The notes: generated by a model not told the origin, from the sequence alone. A stretch of DNA of 64,000 bases from Mansonella perstans (GCA_037074765.1 JBAMDO010000125.1:62001-126000); one strand, 5' to 3'. Positions 50,562 to 64,000 are shown, counted from the first letter of the stretch. Made by a program: numbers and translations.

Positions 50562-53500
50562 TCATGCCATAGGATCGGCCCAGACGCAATCTTCCTCGAT
50601 TTTCAGATTGTACTTCGAACCAGAATTTTTGTATTCTGATGTTACGATTCGGAACCATCCATTTTCGCCCTGAAATTTTATCGCTTATTTTCACCGGAAA
50701 GTTGAATAACTGGAAATTATATGTGTCATAAAAGCGATTGTTTCTTGTTTTGGTTCTTCTGGAGTCATGATCAACTTTCAGTTCATGCCAGTATTTTGTG
50801 ATGGATTTTTCTAGAAACAAGAAGCATCTGGAAATCCGTTCCAAAATCTAACAGTTTGAAGTCATAATTAAATTTGACTGGAGAATCATTTCTAAATTTG
50901 CTAGATCATGGCAATTTTCTAACTGTATTAGAGTTTAATACATACCCATGGCGTTCCCCAGCTGTTTCTACCGATCCAATATGGTACACCAGAATTGTTG
51001 TCAACTCCCCAACCGTGAACGGATACGATATGGTCAATATCTTCCTCCGATTTTTCTTTGTAAATTCCTCCTGTATACTTTCCGAATGCCTTTGTGGCAG
51101 AAATACCACACCTGATACATTAAAAAATTATTTATTGATTGGCTAATCTAATGCCAAGAGTCTTTCAGGTTCTTAGCCACCAAGATTTCAATTTCAGTTT
51201 AAAGTTTCATTCATAGTTTAATTTGAATTTGAAATTCCAACATTCATTAGTTTAAAAAAACCATTTCTGGACGTCTTCTGTAATCCATGATTCAATCTGA
51301 TTGAAACAAATATCGGGAATTACCCATCCGTTCAGATGCGTTTTCCCTTCCAATTCGTTTTCTATCCAACAAGCTTGCTTTTGGGATATCCAAATTTTTA
51401 GGTTTGCATAACTTAAAAGTCTTGAACAATTGCATGCAAAACATACGCGATTGGACCATGATGGTAAATTTCCATCTTCATTTTCTGGAGACCCGAAACA
51501 GTGCCATAATTTTTTACTTTGTATCTGGTATAGTTTCTGATCGAAAAGCATGATCCAGGCCAACAAGAACCACATTCATTGTACGGTGAACATTCTATGG
51601 AATTACCATTCAGCCAAGTTTGCTTGACTCATTTTTTCTTTTTACTATTCAAATAAAATTCTAATAGCTCAAATTACTTAAATCAAGAAGATATCGTAAA
51701 ACCAACTATTTGATTTAAATTTGCAAATAAATTTGGAATTAAAAATTGAACTGTTGAATCTTCATACTTCCATCTCGCGCCTGATAGTTGTTGCATGTTT
51801 CATGTGGTATGCCGAAATCATGGGCATATTTATAAACACCACCAGGTTCGCCACCCTCGCAGCTACCTGCATTTGCACAATCAATAACCTGGAAATTTCA
51901 ATTATAAAAGTTTAATTCAGTACCTCCTTTCGCTTATGTACTTCCCAATAATAAAACAGTTATCTTCTCTGCTTTAAATTTTTCTTTCTGTTTTTAAAAA
52001 CGCAAAGATTTTTCGACACTTCCAAAAGAAACCTCTTGAACAGAGAGATAAGCAGATGGCCATGTTCCTTTCTGCTTAATATTGAAGCGATCTGCTAGCG
52101 CACTTGTTGCACCTAAATTTATGTTCACTATTCATTTGAATTCTTTCTGGTACCATAAAAGATTGAAATATCATGTAGAAGAAAAAGTAAAAGAGATAAT
52201 AATGCATAATATGGAAAAGAAAAACTTACCAAAAGCCCAGCATGATCCACAATCTGAAATTTCTTGGATTATTTTAATTGCTGTGAATTAGAATACTAAC
52301 AAAGATACAACTAGAATAATTCCAAAATTATTATTTACAATTTCAGAACCGGAAGATGTTCAATAAAGCCACATCAGTGAATGAGACAAAAACGATTGTG
52401 AGGACGTAAATGGAAGAAAAATTATACTTTTAAATCACTATATTTTTGCCAAAAGGGAATCTGTTTCTCAAATCAGAATTGGCGAATTCACAGGGAACAC
52501 CATCTTTTAGGTAGGAATCTTTTAGATGGAGAATTCTAAAATCGCCAATCTCTTAAGAGAATGGCATACCAAAAAATAAATGGATAACCAAATATGCCAC
52601 ACCTGGCATCAACTAATGTTACATCGACCCAGCATCTTGCTGGATGCAAACGAAATCGTTAAAATCTGAAATAGTCTGATGCACATGTCGAATTGGCGAA
52701 ATTTTGCAAATTTCAATTCCAAATTAAGAAAACGCTGTTTATTTGGCTGAGAACTGCTGCGAAGAACTGAGCTTTTTCTGTTAACATCGTCGACTGAAGA
52801 CATTACAGCTTTCAGAACTAGCTTTTAAACACATTTCCGTTTTGATCCATTTTTGTAACCATTTTGACAGAATCAGGAAGCAGAAGACCATTAAACAGTA
52901 TATCCTGAGGAATGAACTTTGGCCGCTATTACTGCTATTGACTAGCAGAGATAATCACTTTTCGCCACACGTCAAATTGCTAGGTAAAATATACAGGATA
53001 ATAACTCGACGACGAAGACGATGACGCTTTTCGGCAACTTCTATATAGCAAGGTCAATTTTGATAATTGATCTCAGTGATTTGCTACATTTCTCACCTTC
53101 ATAGCTCTTATCTTTTAGTTCCTGTGGATTTGCCTTTTCGTTCATTTGAGTGATTCAAGATGGGATTAGTTCTTCTTTACTACCATTTCTTCAGTCCAAA
53201 GAGGAAAGGAAAAATACTACGAATATCTATACATCAGCTCATTTCATTCTATAGCAATCAAATATCAGTCAGCGTCTAATTCATTCAATATCAATTTATA
53301 GCTTGATATTTTAAGATTGCCATACTTATTGATGATTTAACTTATATTACGCTAGTAAGAAAATTTCGGATTTCGGAAAGCTTTCAAGTTCGCTAAGGGT
53401 TCATGTTCAAAAATCAAGATCAAAGCAGAATATTATTAGTCTAAAGGAGCAATAAAGTTTAATGATGCTTAAACAGATGAGAAACGCTAAAATTCCCCTG

Positions 53501-54001
53501 AACTTTGAAACTCTTTATAATGAAAAATTTAGTAGCAAACAACGACATTCTTATCAATTAATGCTTAATTTTACAAATGTGTCTGTTGGCCAAAAAATAG
53601 AAAAACTTGCATTGCGGAATGTGTTGATTTCGATCAACGCTAGCATAGTTCACACCATTCACGTTGCGCCAATCCCAAACTACAGGTAAGTCTTCGAATT
53701 GGTAATTATTTCTTTCATACTGTCGTGGATAAGTCCTAAAATTAAATTTCTTTAAATAAATTAGAAATTATTACTGTTTCATTGCACTTGCTTTTTAGTT
53801 GTTGTTGCACAAATGCCAGCTATAACTTTACTGAGTGGACGAAATAAACCGAATGGAACGAACTTACTTGTATTCGTAAATTTTCCCGGTTCGTTTGTAG
53901 CATCCATGCAAATTATAACCAGTCTTAGTAGTGAACTCATTTCCTGAGGAAATATCTGTGAAACCAAAAATCAGGAAGAAAAGAAAAGGTTTAACGACCA
54001 T
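50562..54001 (-). CDS. cpz-1: cathepsin Z-like cysteine protease (CPZ-1)
   Basis: Eight exons: 54001-53868, 53735-53611, 52253-52230, 52112-52033, 51888-51768, 51594-51447, 51111-50946, 50669-50562. They sum to 906 nt, 301 residues (human cathepsin Z is about 303). A signal peptide ([13 protein letters not shown]) leads into a short propeptide with [14 protein letters not shown], then the mature enzyme starting near [12 protein letters not shown]. The family-specific loop NQHIPQY precedes CGSCWAFG with catalytic Cys at about residue 91. His is in [10 protein letters not shown] (about 238) and Asn in [10 protein letters not shown] (about 260). This is a papain-family carboxypeptidase acting in lysosomes or after secretion; filarial CPZ-1 enzymes have been linked to moulting and embryogenesis. 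The active-site Cys is encoded by a 24-nt microexon, and the intron before it needs a GC donor (T/GCAAGT at 53610) to keep phase and yield Tyr. Confidence 0.95.
52230..52253 (-). other. 24-nt microexon carrying the cathepsin active-site cysteine
   Basis: The exon lies between TTTCAG and GTAAGT and encodes CGSCWAF plus split codons on both sides. It is needed to link NQHIPQ to [10 protein letters not shown], and both phases match. Confidence 0.85.
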
Positions 54002-57000
54002 TCCGAAATAACAACAGTTACTGTGGGGAAAATGAATGCTGCGATGAGACGATAGATGAAAAGGCGTTGAGCAATAAGAAGCAAAGTAGTTAATGAGAAA
54101 GATGTAATTAATGAGATAACAACTGACACATCTGATTCCATCCTCATTCATTATTCAAATCATCTTATCACCCCCTTTATCATTCGCAACTTCATCAAAT
54201 TCCTAATATTCGTTGCAATCATTTTCACAAATGAACAAGCAAAGTTCTAGTTAATAGGTATCATTTAAAAAAGCTGATCGATGGACTCTTTACGTTAATT
54301 TCTTAAATGAACATGGGATACTGACAGGATCAATAATTTCATTTTGAAAAAATCAATTTTTTAGTATTTCATAGATATAAAATTACAATTCAATCATTAG
54401 TTTAGATATTGCCACTCAAATCATGAATGATATGAATATTTATGATTTCTATAAGAATCCGCGATTTATGCATCAGAAAGACGATAACTAACGAATAAAT
54501 TTCTTCATCTTCACTATAACAAGCGCAAGCTATACTGTCTCTTATGTCTCTACAGTATTCACTGATCAAATCAAATTTAAAAGCATTTTTAAAAGCGAAG
54601 CATTAATTGGTCGGTTACTATAATTTCTATAATAATTACCTGACCACGATCTATACTCACATTTATTCAGCAAACATTGCATGACTGCGAACCAATCTTG
54701 AAGAAGTAAATGTATAGTACGACCGTTCTAGTATGAAAGAATACGAAGGCCTTAATTGCCTCATTTTTAGCCTTATCATATCTTACATATTATTTATTGC
54801 AATTTATTGCAATCGAAGCTGAATACTCGTAGCTTTCTTCCTTCAGCTTTAAAAGCAAATTCTAATTACTCAATGATTCTTTTCCCAAACAATAGCTGAC
54901 CTTTTATCTTTTACCTGAAGGTTGAAAGATCGAATATTACCACAGATGCATAGGAAAGAGTTCGTTACTTTTCTAATCTTCATAAAATTTAAAGTGCAAT
55001 GTGTTATGTGTTCGAAGGATTAAGCATGAGTTTCAGCATTGCTTTTGTTTTAATTGGCTATCAAATTAGAAAGTTACATTCAGAGGAAATAGAAATTAGC
55101 ACCACTTGTACATTTCTCTTTTATCGGCACATCCAGATTACAATAACGAGATTGCTATTCCAATTCAGGATGAGAATCGAATCTGATATTTTTAATTTGG
55201 CAGCAAAATGAATCAATCTTCTGCATTAGTCAAATTAAATAAACTTACAAAAACCTAAAAGGACGTAGCAGTAAGTTTTTAAAAAACGATGTTATTAGCT
55301 AGAATTACGAATTTTTTAACTAACAATTCGGAAATTTTTTTTTCGAAAGAATAGCAGGCATTATCATCCATTTTCATTTTTCTCCAAGAAATTTCGTGCA
55401 AAAGTTATTTGATATCTCAGTAAGCTATGGCAGATTGCTGTAAGTGTAAGTTTGCGCAAATGAAATGAATCGTCATGGTTTATCATCTTCTGATAGCAAA
55501 CTGAAGTAAAAGAAACAAACGCTACTAACGAAGCCTTAATGTTGAAGTTTTTTGAACTAGAATAAAATTTATGTCTAATATAAATTAGTAGTAGTCATTA
55601 AATGCAAATAAACAGAAGTAGTAGTCATTAAAAAATGGATTTCCTTAAATTGGTAATATATACTGAGATGATATCAAATGTAATTATTTCGGGATTTCCT
55701 CCAAATCCTAAGAAAAGTGTCAGTTAAGTTGTCATTGCTGCGAAACAAAGATGAAGAACACTTTCTGCAAGTAATTTCCCAATCAATTATTCCAAATTAA
55801 TGTCATGATATCAGCATTCAATCAAGATTCGAATATATTATGAATCCTTCAGATTATCGGATATTCATTTACTGGTAACAAAACAATCATTCACATCCTC
55901 TTTACTTCAAGCTCAAACTTGATCTAAAAGATTGAAAGTCACATTGAATAGCTCATGATAAGCTACTTTGAACTCATAGGCCTCTGAAAAGATGATAGGC
56001 GGATGTTGTGATAATAGTAATTATAGGAATTCAAATTTGATTGCCTTCTAAACAACTTGCTATTTTGATTAATGAATAGATGGAACATCGACTTGGAACA
56101 CCTATTGATCCGAATAATTCAACAGGCCAATCGATAACCTTTTTTACCGGATTCACTGGAGATAGTATGGGACCAAAGAATAATCAGTGGAAGAATTTAT
56201 TTGTTGAATCGACTTCTTTTGCATTGTTACAGTCCTTTAATTTAATTCATTTTGAAACTCTCTCTCTTCCTCTCTTCCTTTTCATCCTCTCTCTCTCTTG
56301 TCCTTTTACGACAAGTTGGATATTTTCATTAAGCTTACAACATTTCAATGCTTTATTCTCATTTAAAAGCTTATTAAATTATTTTTTCATTGATCGATAT
56401 GAATTCCTTTTCTCAAAAAAAAAAAAAAAAAAAAAACTTTTTCCCTAAAAGAAGTATTTTGCTTTTTTTGCTAAGCTATACCATATATACCTTAACATTT
56501 TGTTAATCTCTTTGATTTTTTGATTTGTAGTTTAAATTTACTTTTCATTTCATTCATAACTAATTATTTATCTCTTCAAAACACTGTCATCGTATGTTTA
56601 TTACTGTTGTCGTGGTGCAGGTAAATAGTGAAAGGCTTTCTTCTTTTGTCTTATATTACTTTTAGGCCTAACCAATTAACATTTCTACGGTAAGAGTAGT
56701 AGTTGTGACGAACAAATTATAATATTGATCGAGAATCATCAATTCATCTCTTAAATCAATTTTTCTCCTTTCATGTATGTATGCGTATGTGTGTATATGT
56801 GTAAGTGTATGTATGCGTGTGTATGCGTGTATGTGTATGTGTATGTGTATGTGTGTTAATGAATGTTTTAGAAGGTATGACGGATACTTTTGCACTTAAA
56901 CTGTCACCAATTTTACCTATCATTATTCACTGTCCTTTCCTTGTACATATTTAAATGTCATCTCTTTAACTAAATTGTCTGCTAGCAGGCTAAATGAAAC

Positions 57001-57113
57001 TTTTGAGAGAAAAAATTTGTAAAGTTATTTAAAGTGAAATCGGTTTGAGTGTCTTTTTTCTGTAAAGTTAATATGGAATCTTCCTTTGTTATTTATTACA
57101 TGACCCGTTTCAG
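54002..57113. other. gene-poor region upstream of cpz-1
   Basis: It should include the cpz-1 promoter. An open plus-strand stretch at about 56080-56220 (EHRLGTPIDPNNSTGQS, then FFTGFTGDSMGPKNNQW) follows an AATAG acceptor-like site and looks more coding than its surroundings, but I could not link it in phase to anything. A 70-codon frame at 54999-55211 is featureless. A poly(A) run lies at 56416-56438. Confidence 0.35.
56772..56855. repeat. TG-rich simple repeat
   Basis: Imperfect TGTATG/TGTGTATG units. The His-Ile frame on the opposite strand is a repeat artefact. Confidence 0.85.
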
Positions 57114-57386
57114 TACATTCCAATTACTGTTGAAAGGAATACAATAAAAATTTCCGGAAATAAATTAGAAATGACATTACTTACTTTGAAAAATACTCCT
57201 CAATTTCATCATTTTTCTAAACTTACGCATACATTATCGCCATATCCGGAATATATCATTTTCAATCCATACTTCATAATGAGTGATTACATTCGAAAAT
57301 ACAAAGAAAAAAATTGGAACGAGAAGTGTTTTTTGGAATTCAATAAAATTTTTAACTTTTATAAAAATATAACTGATGATAGATAA
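57114..57386 (+). CDS. possible terminal exon of an unidentified gene
   Basis: A strong acceptor (CCCGTTTCAG) at 57104-57113 is followed by 90 open codons to TAG. They read YIPITVERNTIKISGNKLEM and, later, SPYPEYIIFNPYFIMSDYI and KNWNEKCFLEF. The composition is protein-like rather than low-complexity. No family is recognised and upstream exons are not established, though the open stretch near 56080 is one candidate. It could still be a chance frame in AT-rich DNA. Confidence 0.3.
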   Translation, partial: YIPITVERNTIKISGNKLEMTLLTLKNTPQFHHFSKLTHTLSPYPEYIIFNPYFIMSDYIRKYKEKNWNEKCFLEFNKIFNFYKNITDDR

Positions 57387-60300
57387 TTTCAAAAAATTTT
57401 TTTGAAAAAATTGTCATTTACTGTTTCATTTCTTTCTTGCTCTTTTCAACATTCATTCAATTTTTAATTGAATTTTTAGCCTCATATATATTTGAGGAGA
57501 TAACGTTGAAAGAAAGCACAAAAAAGTAACGAATTATCCTATATAACAAATCTTATTTCTGGATTTCTGGAAATCCAAGGAAAAGACGAATTAAGCTGGA
57601 TACTTTTTGCTTCACCTTACTTCACATCATATGGAAAGAGAGTGGCAAGTATAAAATCCCGAACTGGCATATTAAAATCAGTAGTTTAATGATATTTAAA
57701 GCTTATCTGATTTTCATTATCATTTTTTTGAGATTCGATCGAGACGTAATAATCATTCATTGTGCCAATGAAATATTAGGTTCCGGATTGAATTCTTGAA
57801 ATTCCCCAAGAAGAAAAATGAGAAGAAAGAAGTTACATCTTCTCATTTTTAATTTCAATTTATTAAAATTAATATAAAACTTGTTAGTTTTTTATTTCAT
57901 TTTTTTTATTTTTATTATTATCAATTAATAATCTTTCCTATTTTATTATCGGAATTCCAAATTTTTACAGTGTAAGAGGGAGAAAGGGCGAGAAAGAATA
58001 ATACTAGATGTTTCAAGTCCATTTCCATCCAGATATCATTAAATTATTTAATAGAACGGAGAAGACGACAAGAAGGGATCTCTTATATCGCTGACACTAT
58101 ATTTTTTGTTTATTTTTTTGCGCAAAAATGTTTTCATGAAACGACTTTTTTTTTAAATCATGAACTAATCATGTTCTCTTGTCTTTCGGATTAATTTTTT
58201 TCTACTGTTCTCAGAATCACCAGTCTTTATGACAGAGATATGCCAAAGAAAACTCCAGTTTTCCGTCCTTCAGTTGTAATCCACCAAAACTATCAACTTC
58301 ATTGTTTTTTAACAAGTCGCTGATGGGATTTTTCTATTTCCGCATCATTTCCGTATCACATAGATTCATCCTTCTTCATGATTCGAGAAGCGGTTCTTTT
58401 GGTGATTTCATTACTTGATGAAATTGAGAGTTATTGTGGCAGTCACTATCTCCTATTCTGAGATATGTTTCTCTCAGAGAGTCACTTTGATTGAAAAAAA
58501 AAGTTTCAGATTAAATTTCTTATCGTCTGCCGCGTAAATGAACCAAAATGCATCTAACAATTACAGTCAGATGACTTCTATGAAGTGATCTGGGAATTCA
58601 CACGAGAAAGAAATACAGTTGATTGTTGTTTACTATTTTTCGAATGTCATCGTGATACCAATAGAAAATAACTATGGTACGAATTAGTCACAAACTTTAT
58701 CTGCTGTCAATTATTTTTGAAGTAATATTTTAATTTCAAATGAAGAGAAGGAAAGAAAGGTACAAACAAATTTGGTCGATTTTGCATATCATTAATGTTT
58801 AAGAATGTTACAAAATATTTTTGGATTCGCTAAAGCAAATTTTACTAATTGTCCTCTGCTGCTGCTTGGTGATTAGTTAAATGTAGGAGAAGAGGAATAC
58901 GACTGGTGTATGACATTTCAAAATGAAATTTCGCCCTTCTCCTCCTTACTGCTTTGTGTCATCTGGTATTATCACTATTCTCGGTCATCATTTACTATCG
59001 CCTTATCAATTTGCTCCTATCCTTCTTCATCGTATTCCTCATCTAATCCTTTTTCTTCATTTCTTATTTTTTCTTTTAGCCTGTTCCGATGAATGTTTGC
59101 AGGATCGCTTCCCGATATTTCCAGTTCTAAGTTTCGGACAAGGAATCAAATGTGAAAGAAAAAGAGGAAAAGTGATTTAGTTTTCCTTCTATCTATTTTT
59201 TATCATATTGTTTCATCCTTTATTTTTTAACAATGCGAATTTTGCTTTTTTTGTGCAAAAAAAAATAGTGACATACAATAAGCTAAAAATTCTTTGAATA
59301 AATCGATGAAATGGGATGAAGAAAACATAAATTTGATTCCCCAGCTTAATAGCTTCAAATTTCAAAAATGAAGAATTAAATTGTCACATGAGTTTTCGTT
59401 GTCTAAGAATCCTAGAAGTGATTTTTAGAAACTGTTTAAATCTTCTAATATTGCTTTATTTGATCTCCAACATACCAATAACATTTCTTTTCTTTTTTGG
59501 GATAACTTTTTTGGTTGGATTACTGAAGTATCTAACTTGCATTGCAATTGCAAGCTTGACTCAAATCCTGAACTTGAGCATTTGTTGTACATCAACACTC
59601 CTTTGAACAGGTTGAAATCAATGTGTTACTGAAATATATTTGTGCCGAATTTTAAGTAACCAAAAAAGTAGATATACTGTGAAGTGATGATCGGATATAG
59701 CAATTAAGTGATTTATGAACGGATTAAAATGAGATATATATTAGAGACTTGCATTTAATTTGTAGATAATTTGATGAGCTTCCATAAAGCATAGCTAATA
59801 GCGTCGGTTCATGTATATATATATATCTCATTAAAATATAACTGCAGCATAAAAAAAAAAAAAAATGCAACTATCCTGCTACCGTGAAAGTTTCCTAAGG
59901 TTTCTTAAAATAATTTTTTACATAAATAATTTTTCCTCAAATTTTTTAAATTTAAGAGATTAATCTTTTCGTGAAATAATACCGTAAGAAGTATAAGAGA
60001 GCTCTTTTCACACTTTAATGTATTAAATTCGCTCTAATTTGTATTAACGGAGAGACGGGACATTTAGCAAAATTCCTCATCTCCAACAAAGATAATAATA
60101 GTGGGCATTTGCTTCTCTGAATAATAAACTATCATTGGTTTCATTTGTTACACTCTATCTCATCCTTCTTGCATTTCCTTTCTTGCCAGTAATGCAAAAG
60201 CTTTCACCGGTATCGGTGTATCCGTATCACTGTTTTTCTCTTAACATTCATCATTAATTGCTTGGTATGGAAAATCTCGCAGAAATTCATTCCTTCTAAG

Positions 60301-60455
60301 ATCATTGATCAGTAATTTCCCTTTATTTGAATTATGCGTCCTTCTTAGGATTGTTTGTTCTGTTTTCAATATCTGTATTGCTATTAAAATTACATGTTCC
60401 TTCTTAATTTCCAATTATACTACTTTATGTTATATAATTAACTTCCATAGATCAT

Positions 60456-60521
60456 GAATAATTTTATTGCCGTGAGTTATTTAAAATTGAATAATTTTAT
60501 TGCCGTGAGTTATTCAAAATT
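60456..60521. repeat. 33-bp tandem duplication
   Basis: Two copies of a unit starting GAATAATTTTATTGCCGTGA, differing at one position. Confidence 0.9.
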
Positions 60522-62115
60522 TAGGCGTTTTAAAAATTGGTAAAAAAGAAATATTACAGGTCTTAGCAGATTAACGTAATAGGTTGAAGGCAAAGAACTT
60601 TTTGGAAGCAAACATACACTTTTACACTGTGAATTGCTGCTACTACGATTTACCGTTCCATACAAATATGATGTCTTCAATGGAGAGCTTACTGGATATC
60701 TGGATAAGTGTATTTTGCTGTTGAATAAAAAGATTTGGCTTATCGTTTTCTTTCATTCTCTTCAGGTATCTTTTACATTCATAGTTGTCTGTTTAAATTA
60801 TTCATATGGTAACTAAATTTGACAGCAATATTGCTTGAATTGAACGGAACGACTTGTTCAAAGTTCAATGAAATTTTTTTAAATTGTTATTATTGAGTAC
60901 GGTTACCAAGGATTGCTTACATTAAAAACTGAAAGGAGACCAAGCATTGTTTTGAAATTTTTGTGAATTATAAAAATGTTACCCTCCCCTTCCGATCAAT
61001 AATAAAGAGCAGCGGAAACTTTTATTAACATTTCAAAAAACCTTAATCGATAAATTATTCGGTCTCAGTGTTTGTTCAATTGGTATTGATGGCCTTTTTC
61101 TTCTCGCTTTTTCACCCTACTCGTAATATAACAAGCAAATTTTATTCAGCTCTTTCCACTTACTTGATTTTATCCCATCTACAATTAAAGATATAAAACA
61201 AAGTTTCTATGTTCTTCATTATTGATCGACAATGAAAGACACTACTTTTTAATAATTATTCATAAAAATCTGGAAACATAAAATGTCTCTTTCTAATATA
61301 ACTAAACATTCATACTAATTGATAATATATTCGATCATATCGACCGGATTCTTCTATCGTTCATTCAAATCTAATATTTTCATAGTTGTCCACTTTCATT
61401 TTAGCATATTAAAATTGCGAATTCTTTAAGACCCATGAAATTAAATGTCCCTATTGTCTCTTCTTATTATTCCTCTTTCTCTTCTTCTCGTTCTTTTTAA
61501 ATATTCAATGCAATATATTGGCTTCCATCACCGTAATTTACAAGTTTTGGCTCTCTTTCTCTCTTTTTTGTTCGAAGGAGATAATTAAACGAGCTGATAT
61601 TTCATAAGAAATGACAGCGCGTTTTACATTTTAAAAAATTTTTTATTTATGACATGAAAATGTATCGTGTTGTTTTCGTCTTGATTTGTTCTGATTCTTG
61701 ACTTTTTGATTCATTATATCAATCTGCTGCTTATCGATATATTTCGAACATTTATAACCTGAACTAGTAGATGATAGAAATGATTCCTTTCAGAGACACT
61801 TTTCAGCATCCGTCCGAGCATTAAGTCATTTACTGCGATAAGATCAGATTTGAACTGTGGAAAATTGAATTCTATGTTACCTTCCACATACTTCTATTCC
61901 TTTATCGTTTTTGTTTCCAAAATTAAGAATCACCAAAGATCAAACTTCTTAAATGATGCAACCAGTGAAAAGATATAATGTCTAACGGTCTTATTCGGAA
62001 TGTTTCCATAAATTACTTTAAATTTTAAACTTTCCGCAAAAAATTTGCTCAAAAATAATGGAATTTAGAGTACGGAGCGAGTATTCCTTTATTTGAAATA
62101 GAAAACTGATGAGCC

Positions 62116-62200
62116 GATTTAGATTTTTCCTACCTAAACGTCGTACTACGAAGTTTTATAGATTTAGATTTTCCCTACATAAACGTCGTACTACGAAGTC
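62116..62200. repeat. 45-bp tandem duplication
   Basis: Copies begin at 62116 and 62161 with GATTTAGATTTT and share AAACGTCGTACTACGAAGT. The second copy is slightly shorter and diverged at its 3' end. Confidence 0.88.
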
Positions 62201-64000
62201 ATCACGATTCTGTTCTCCGATTTGACTTATATGTTCCGTTTTTCTGTCTTTCGTTCGTTAGGTAAGTGTTTCAGATCAATCTATTGGCCTGCTAAATTTC
62301 GACTTTTCTCAATATTCACAGTATTGAGCAATATGAACAGTATGTTGTATCAAACTTTGTGATTTTTTAATGAAAGATATGCGCTGGCGATGATAATTCG
62401 TTCAGTACTATTTTTTGGTTATTTCCGGAAGTCTTATATTTCGAAAGTGATGGAATCTCGTATGAAAATAGAAAAAGCAATAAGTTTTAAAAAAAAAGTA
62501 TATTATTTTTCTTCGTTTTGCAGTACATGCAAAACGAAAAAGATTGTAGCGAAAATCCTGTAATTATATTTCAAAGTGGAAACTGTCGATAATGAAGATT
62601 TTGTCGATTTCTTTTTCGTCAAAATAATTCATTCCATTAATTCATAATGCGGTAGGATGAAGTGGATCTGCTGGCCTAGGTGAAAAGGCTTGATTAGGCA
62701 TCGTGATGCATGAAAATTTTAATCGAACTGAGGTGAAGTTAGTTGTTTATTTCACAAAAACCAACTGAATAACACCGAAACAAAAGTTGTAGGATGATTG
62801 AATAGAGCCATGAAATAGGTTCCGAGAAGTGGCTATAAATGTATGAATGAACTTAAATTACTTTTTTGTTTTAGGGAGTTTAGAGGAATAAGGTACGATG
62901 TTTTCTAGATTCGTTTAACATCCCGAAAAGATATGGGAAGAATAAAAGGATGTATGATGTAATCAGTTTTTGTTCAGCACTTCAGTCAGTCAAAACATCG
63001 TAAAGATAATAAATGTTTTCGAAATGAAATCCAAATTTTCGATGGGAACGGGAAGAAGGAGAGAAAAAAGAGGGGAAAGAATCAGTTTACTCGAATGTTA
63101 TTGTCGGCTATCGATGTTGTTGTCTGTTGTACGACAAACTGAATGATAAGCTTTATCAATATATTGAATTTAAGTCGAGAAGCAAAATCGATTAAATTTG
63201 AAAGGGTGTGTTACTACTACTTCTCTCTCTTTGCATCTCCTACCGAACATTCTGACAAGGATCTCAGGAAGGTATCTTATTATCTTATTATTAATTCTGA
63301 ATCCAAAACAGGAATCAAAATTATTGACAGTACAGTATCTGATTGAGGTCACATCATGTGATCTTATGATGTTGCCAGATGATTTCTTTAAGCTGTAGTT
63401 TTGGTATCTTGCTGCATTGCTTCATCATTGCAGTTGTTCATCAGATTATGATTAATATCATTCACTCAAAGCAGAGTTTTAATGAATGAGTTAACTGGGA
63501 GGAGGACACATTTGAAGATAATGAGGAAACAAATGCCGCATTCCATCTTCTTCACATATCACTGACATCACTGCATCTGGTCGTACAGATATTTCGAGTT
63601 AAGTTAATATTCATTTTCTTTTCCTCTTATAATTTTTCCATCACATCAGTTCCAATAGTTGTATACAGTTTAACTTTTTCTTTCTTCATTAATTAAGACT
63701 ATTTGTTGAGGAGTGATTTTTTTTATTAATTCACCTGGTAGTTTATGAAGTAAGGCAGAGAAGTACAGTTACTCATTCCTGCCAATCTGACGAACGAAAC
63801 TGTTAGTGTAATTGATCAGATCAGAAACAACTATCAGTTGCTTGTCAAGACGTTTGTGAAACTTTGTCGATCGGAACATTCTTTGACATGTCTCCATCAC
63901 ATTCCATATCGATATTTTATGATGGATTCCGTAATACCTTTCCATTGATCGCTAAGGTAATTCTACTCCATTCGCTAAATAGTTGAAAGGATGACCATAT

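Larger units (their letters stand above)
57387..64000. other. 6.6-kb gene-poor stretch
   Basis: No gene is supported. Weak candidates are an open stretch after TTACAG at about 58570 (SDDFYEVIWEFTRERNTV) and the end of a plus-strand frame at 59087-59180 after a TTTTAG acceptor (CSDECLQDRFPIFPVL). Neither can be joined into a chain. Two short tandem duplications occur at 60456 and 62116. Confidence 0.4.

Noticed and set aside
56668..56895. His-Ile repeat frame on the minus strand
   Set aside because: It is generated by the TG-rich simple repeat.

Overview
This window looks like a piece of nematode nuclear genome. It is AT-rich, its genes are compact and broken into many small exons with clear TTTCAG-type acceptors and GTAAGT-type donors, and the recognisable proteins have nematode-style architectures. 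These include a calpain with a glycine-rich N-terminus and no EF-hands, an Axin with both RGS and DIX domains, and a cathepsin Z of the kind studied in filarial worms. A clade III or filarial parasite is my best guess; I cannot name the species. Nothing bacterial or viral is seen. No rRNA, tRNA or CRISPR array was found by eye.

Layout. 1-2250: no supported gene; a 29-bp minisatellite. 2251-7860 (-): Axin (pry-1), 11 exons, N-terminus unresolved. 7861-15519: gene-poor, with GATA, AAT and AC microsatellites and a perfect 15-bp hairpin. 15520-20986 (-): calpain, 14 exons, complete. 20987-25720: gene-poor, with a long ATT repeat and a decayed LINE. 26257-29468 (+): an unidentified but convincingly spliced gene of about 212 residues, with a second decayed LINE piece in an intron. 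30990-32064 (-): an unidentified multi-exon gene. 32470-33190: two perfect heat-shock elements, two perfect cAMP-response elements and a 27-bp tandem array. 34882-40794 (+): SLC38-type amino-acid transporter. 41476-47897 (-): USP5 / isopeptidase T, 16 exons, ending in a coding 21-bp repeat. 48782-49943 (+): HINT1, 3 exons. 50562-54001 (-): cathepsin Z, 8 exons. 54002-64000: mostly featureless, with one or two candidate exons.

The exon boundaries given for the main genes were derived by hand and checked for reading phase. Calpain sums to 659 aa, USP5 to 843 aa, cathepsin Z to 301 aa, HINT to 126 aa, and the transporter to 441 or 534 aa. Usp-5 and hint-1 are divergent and share one intergenic promoter region. 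The transporter and usp-5 are convergent, with facing poly(A) signals about 46 bp apart; hint-1 and cpz-1 are also convergent. The genes are not functionally related; this is an ordinary chromosomal neighbourhood. The points of most interest are the USP5 C-terminal repeat, the cpz-1 active-site microexon with a GC-AG intron, the CRE/HSE cluster, and the two LINE halves flanking host exons.
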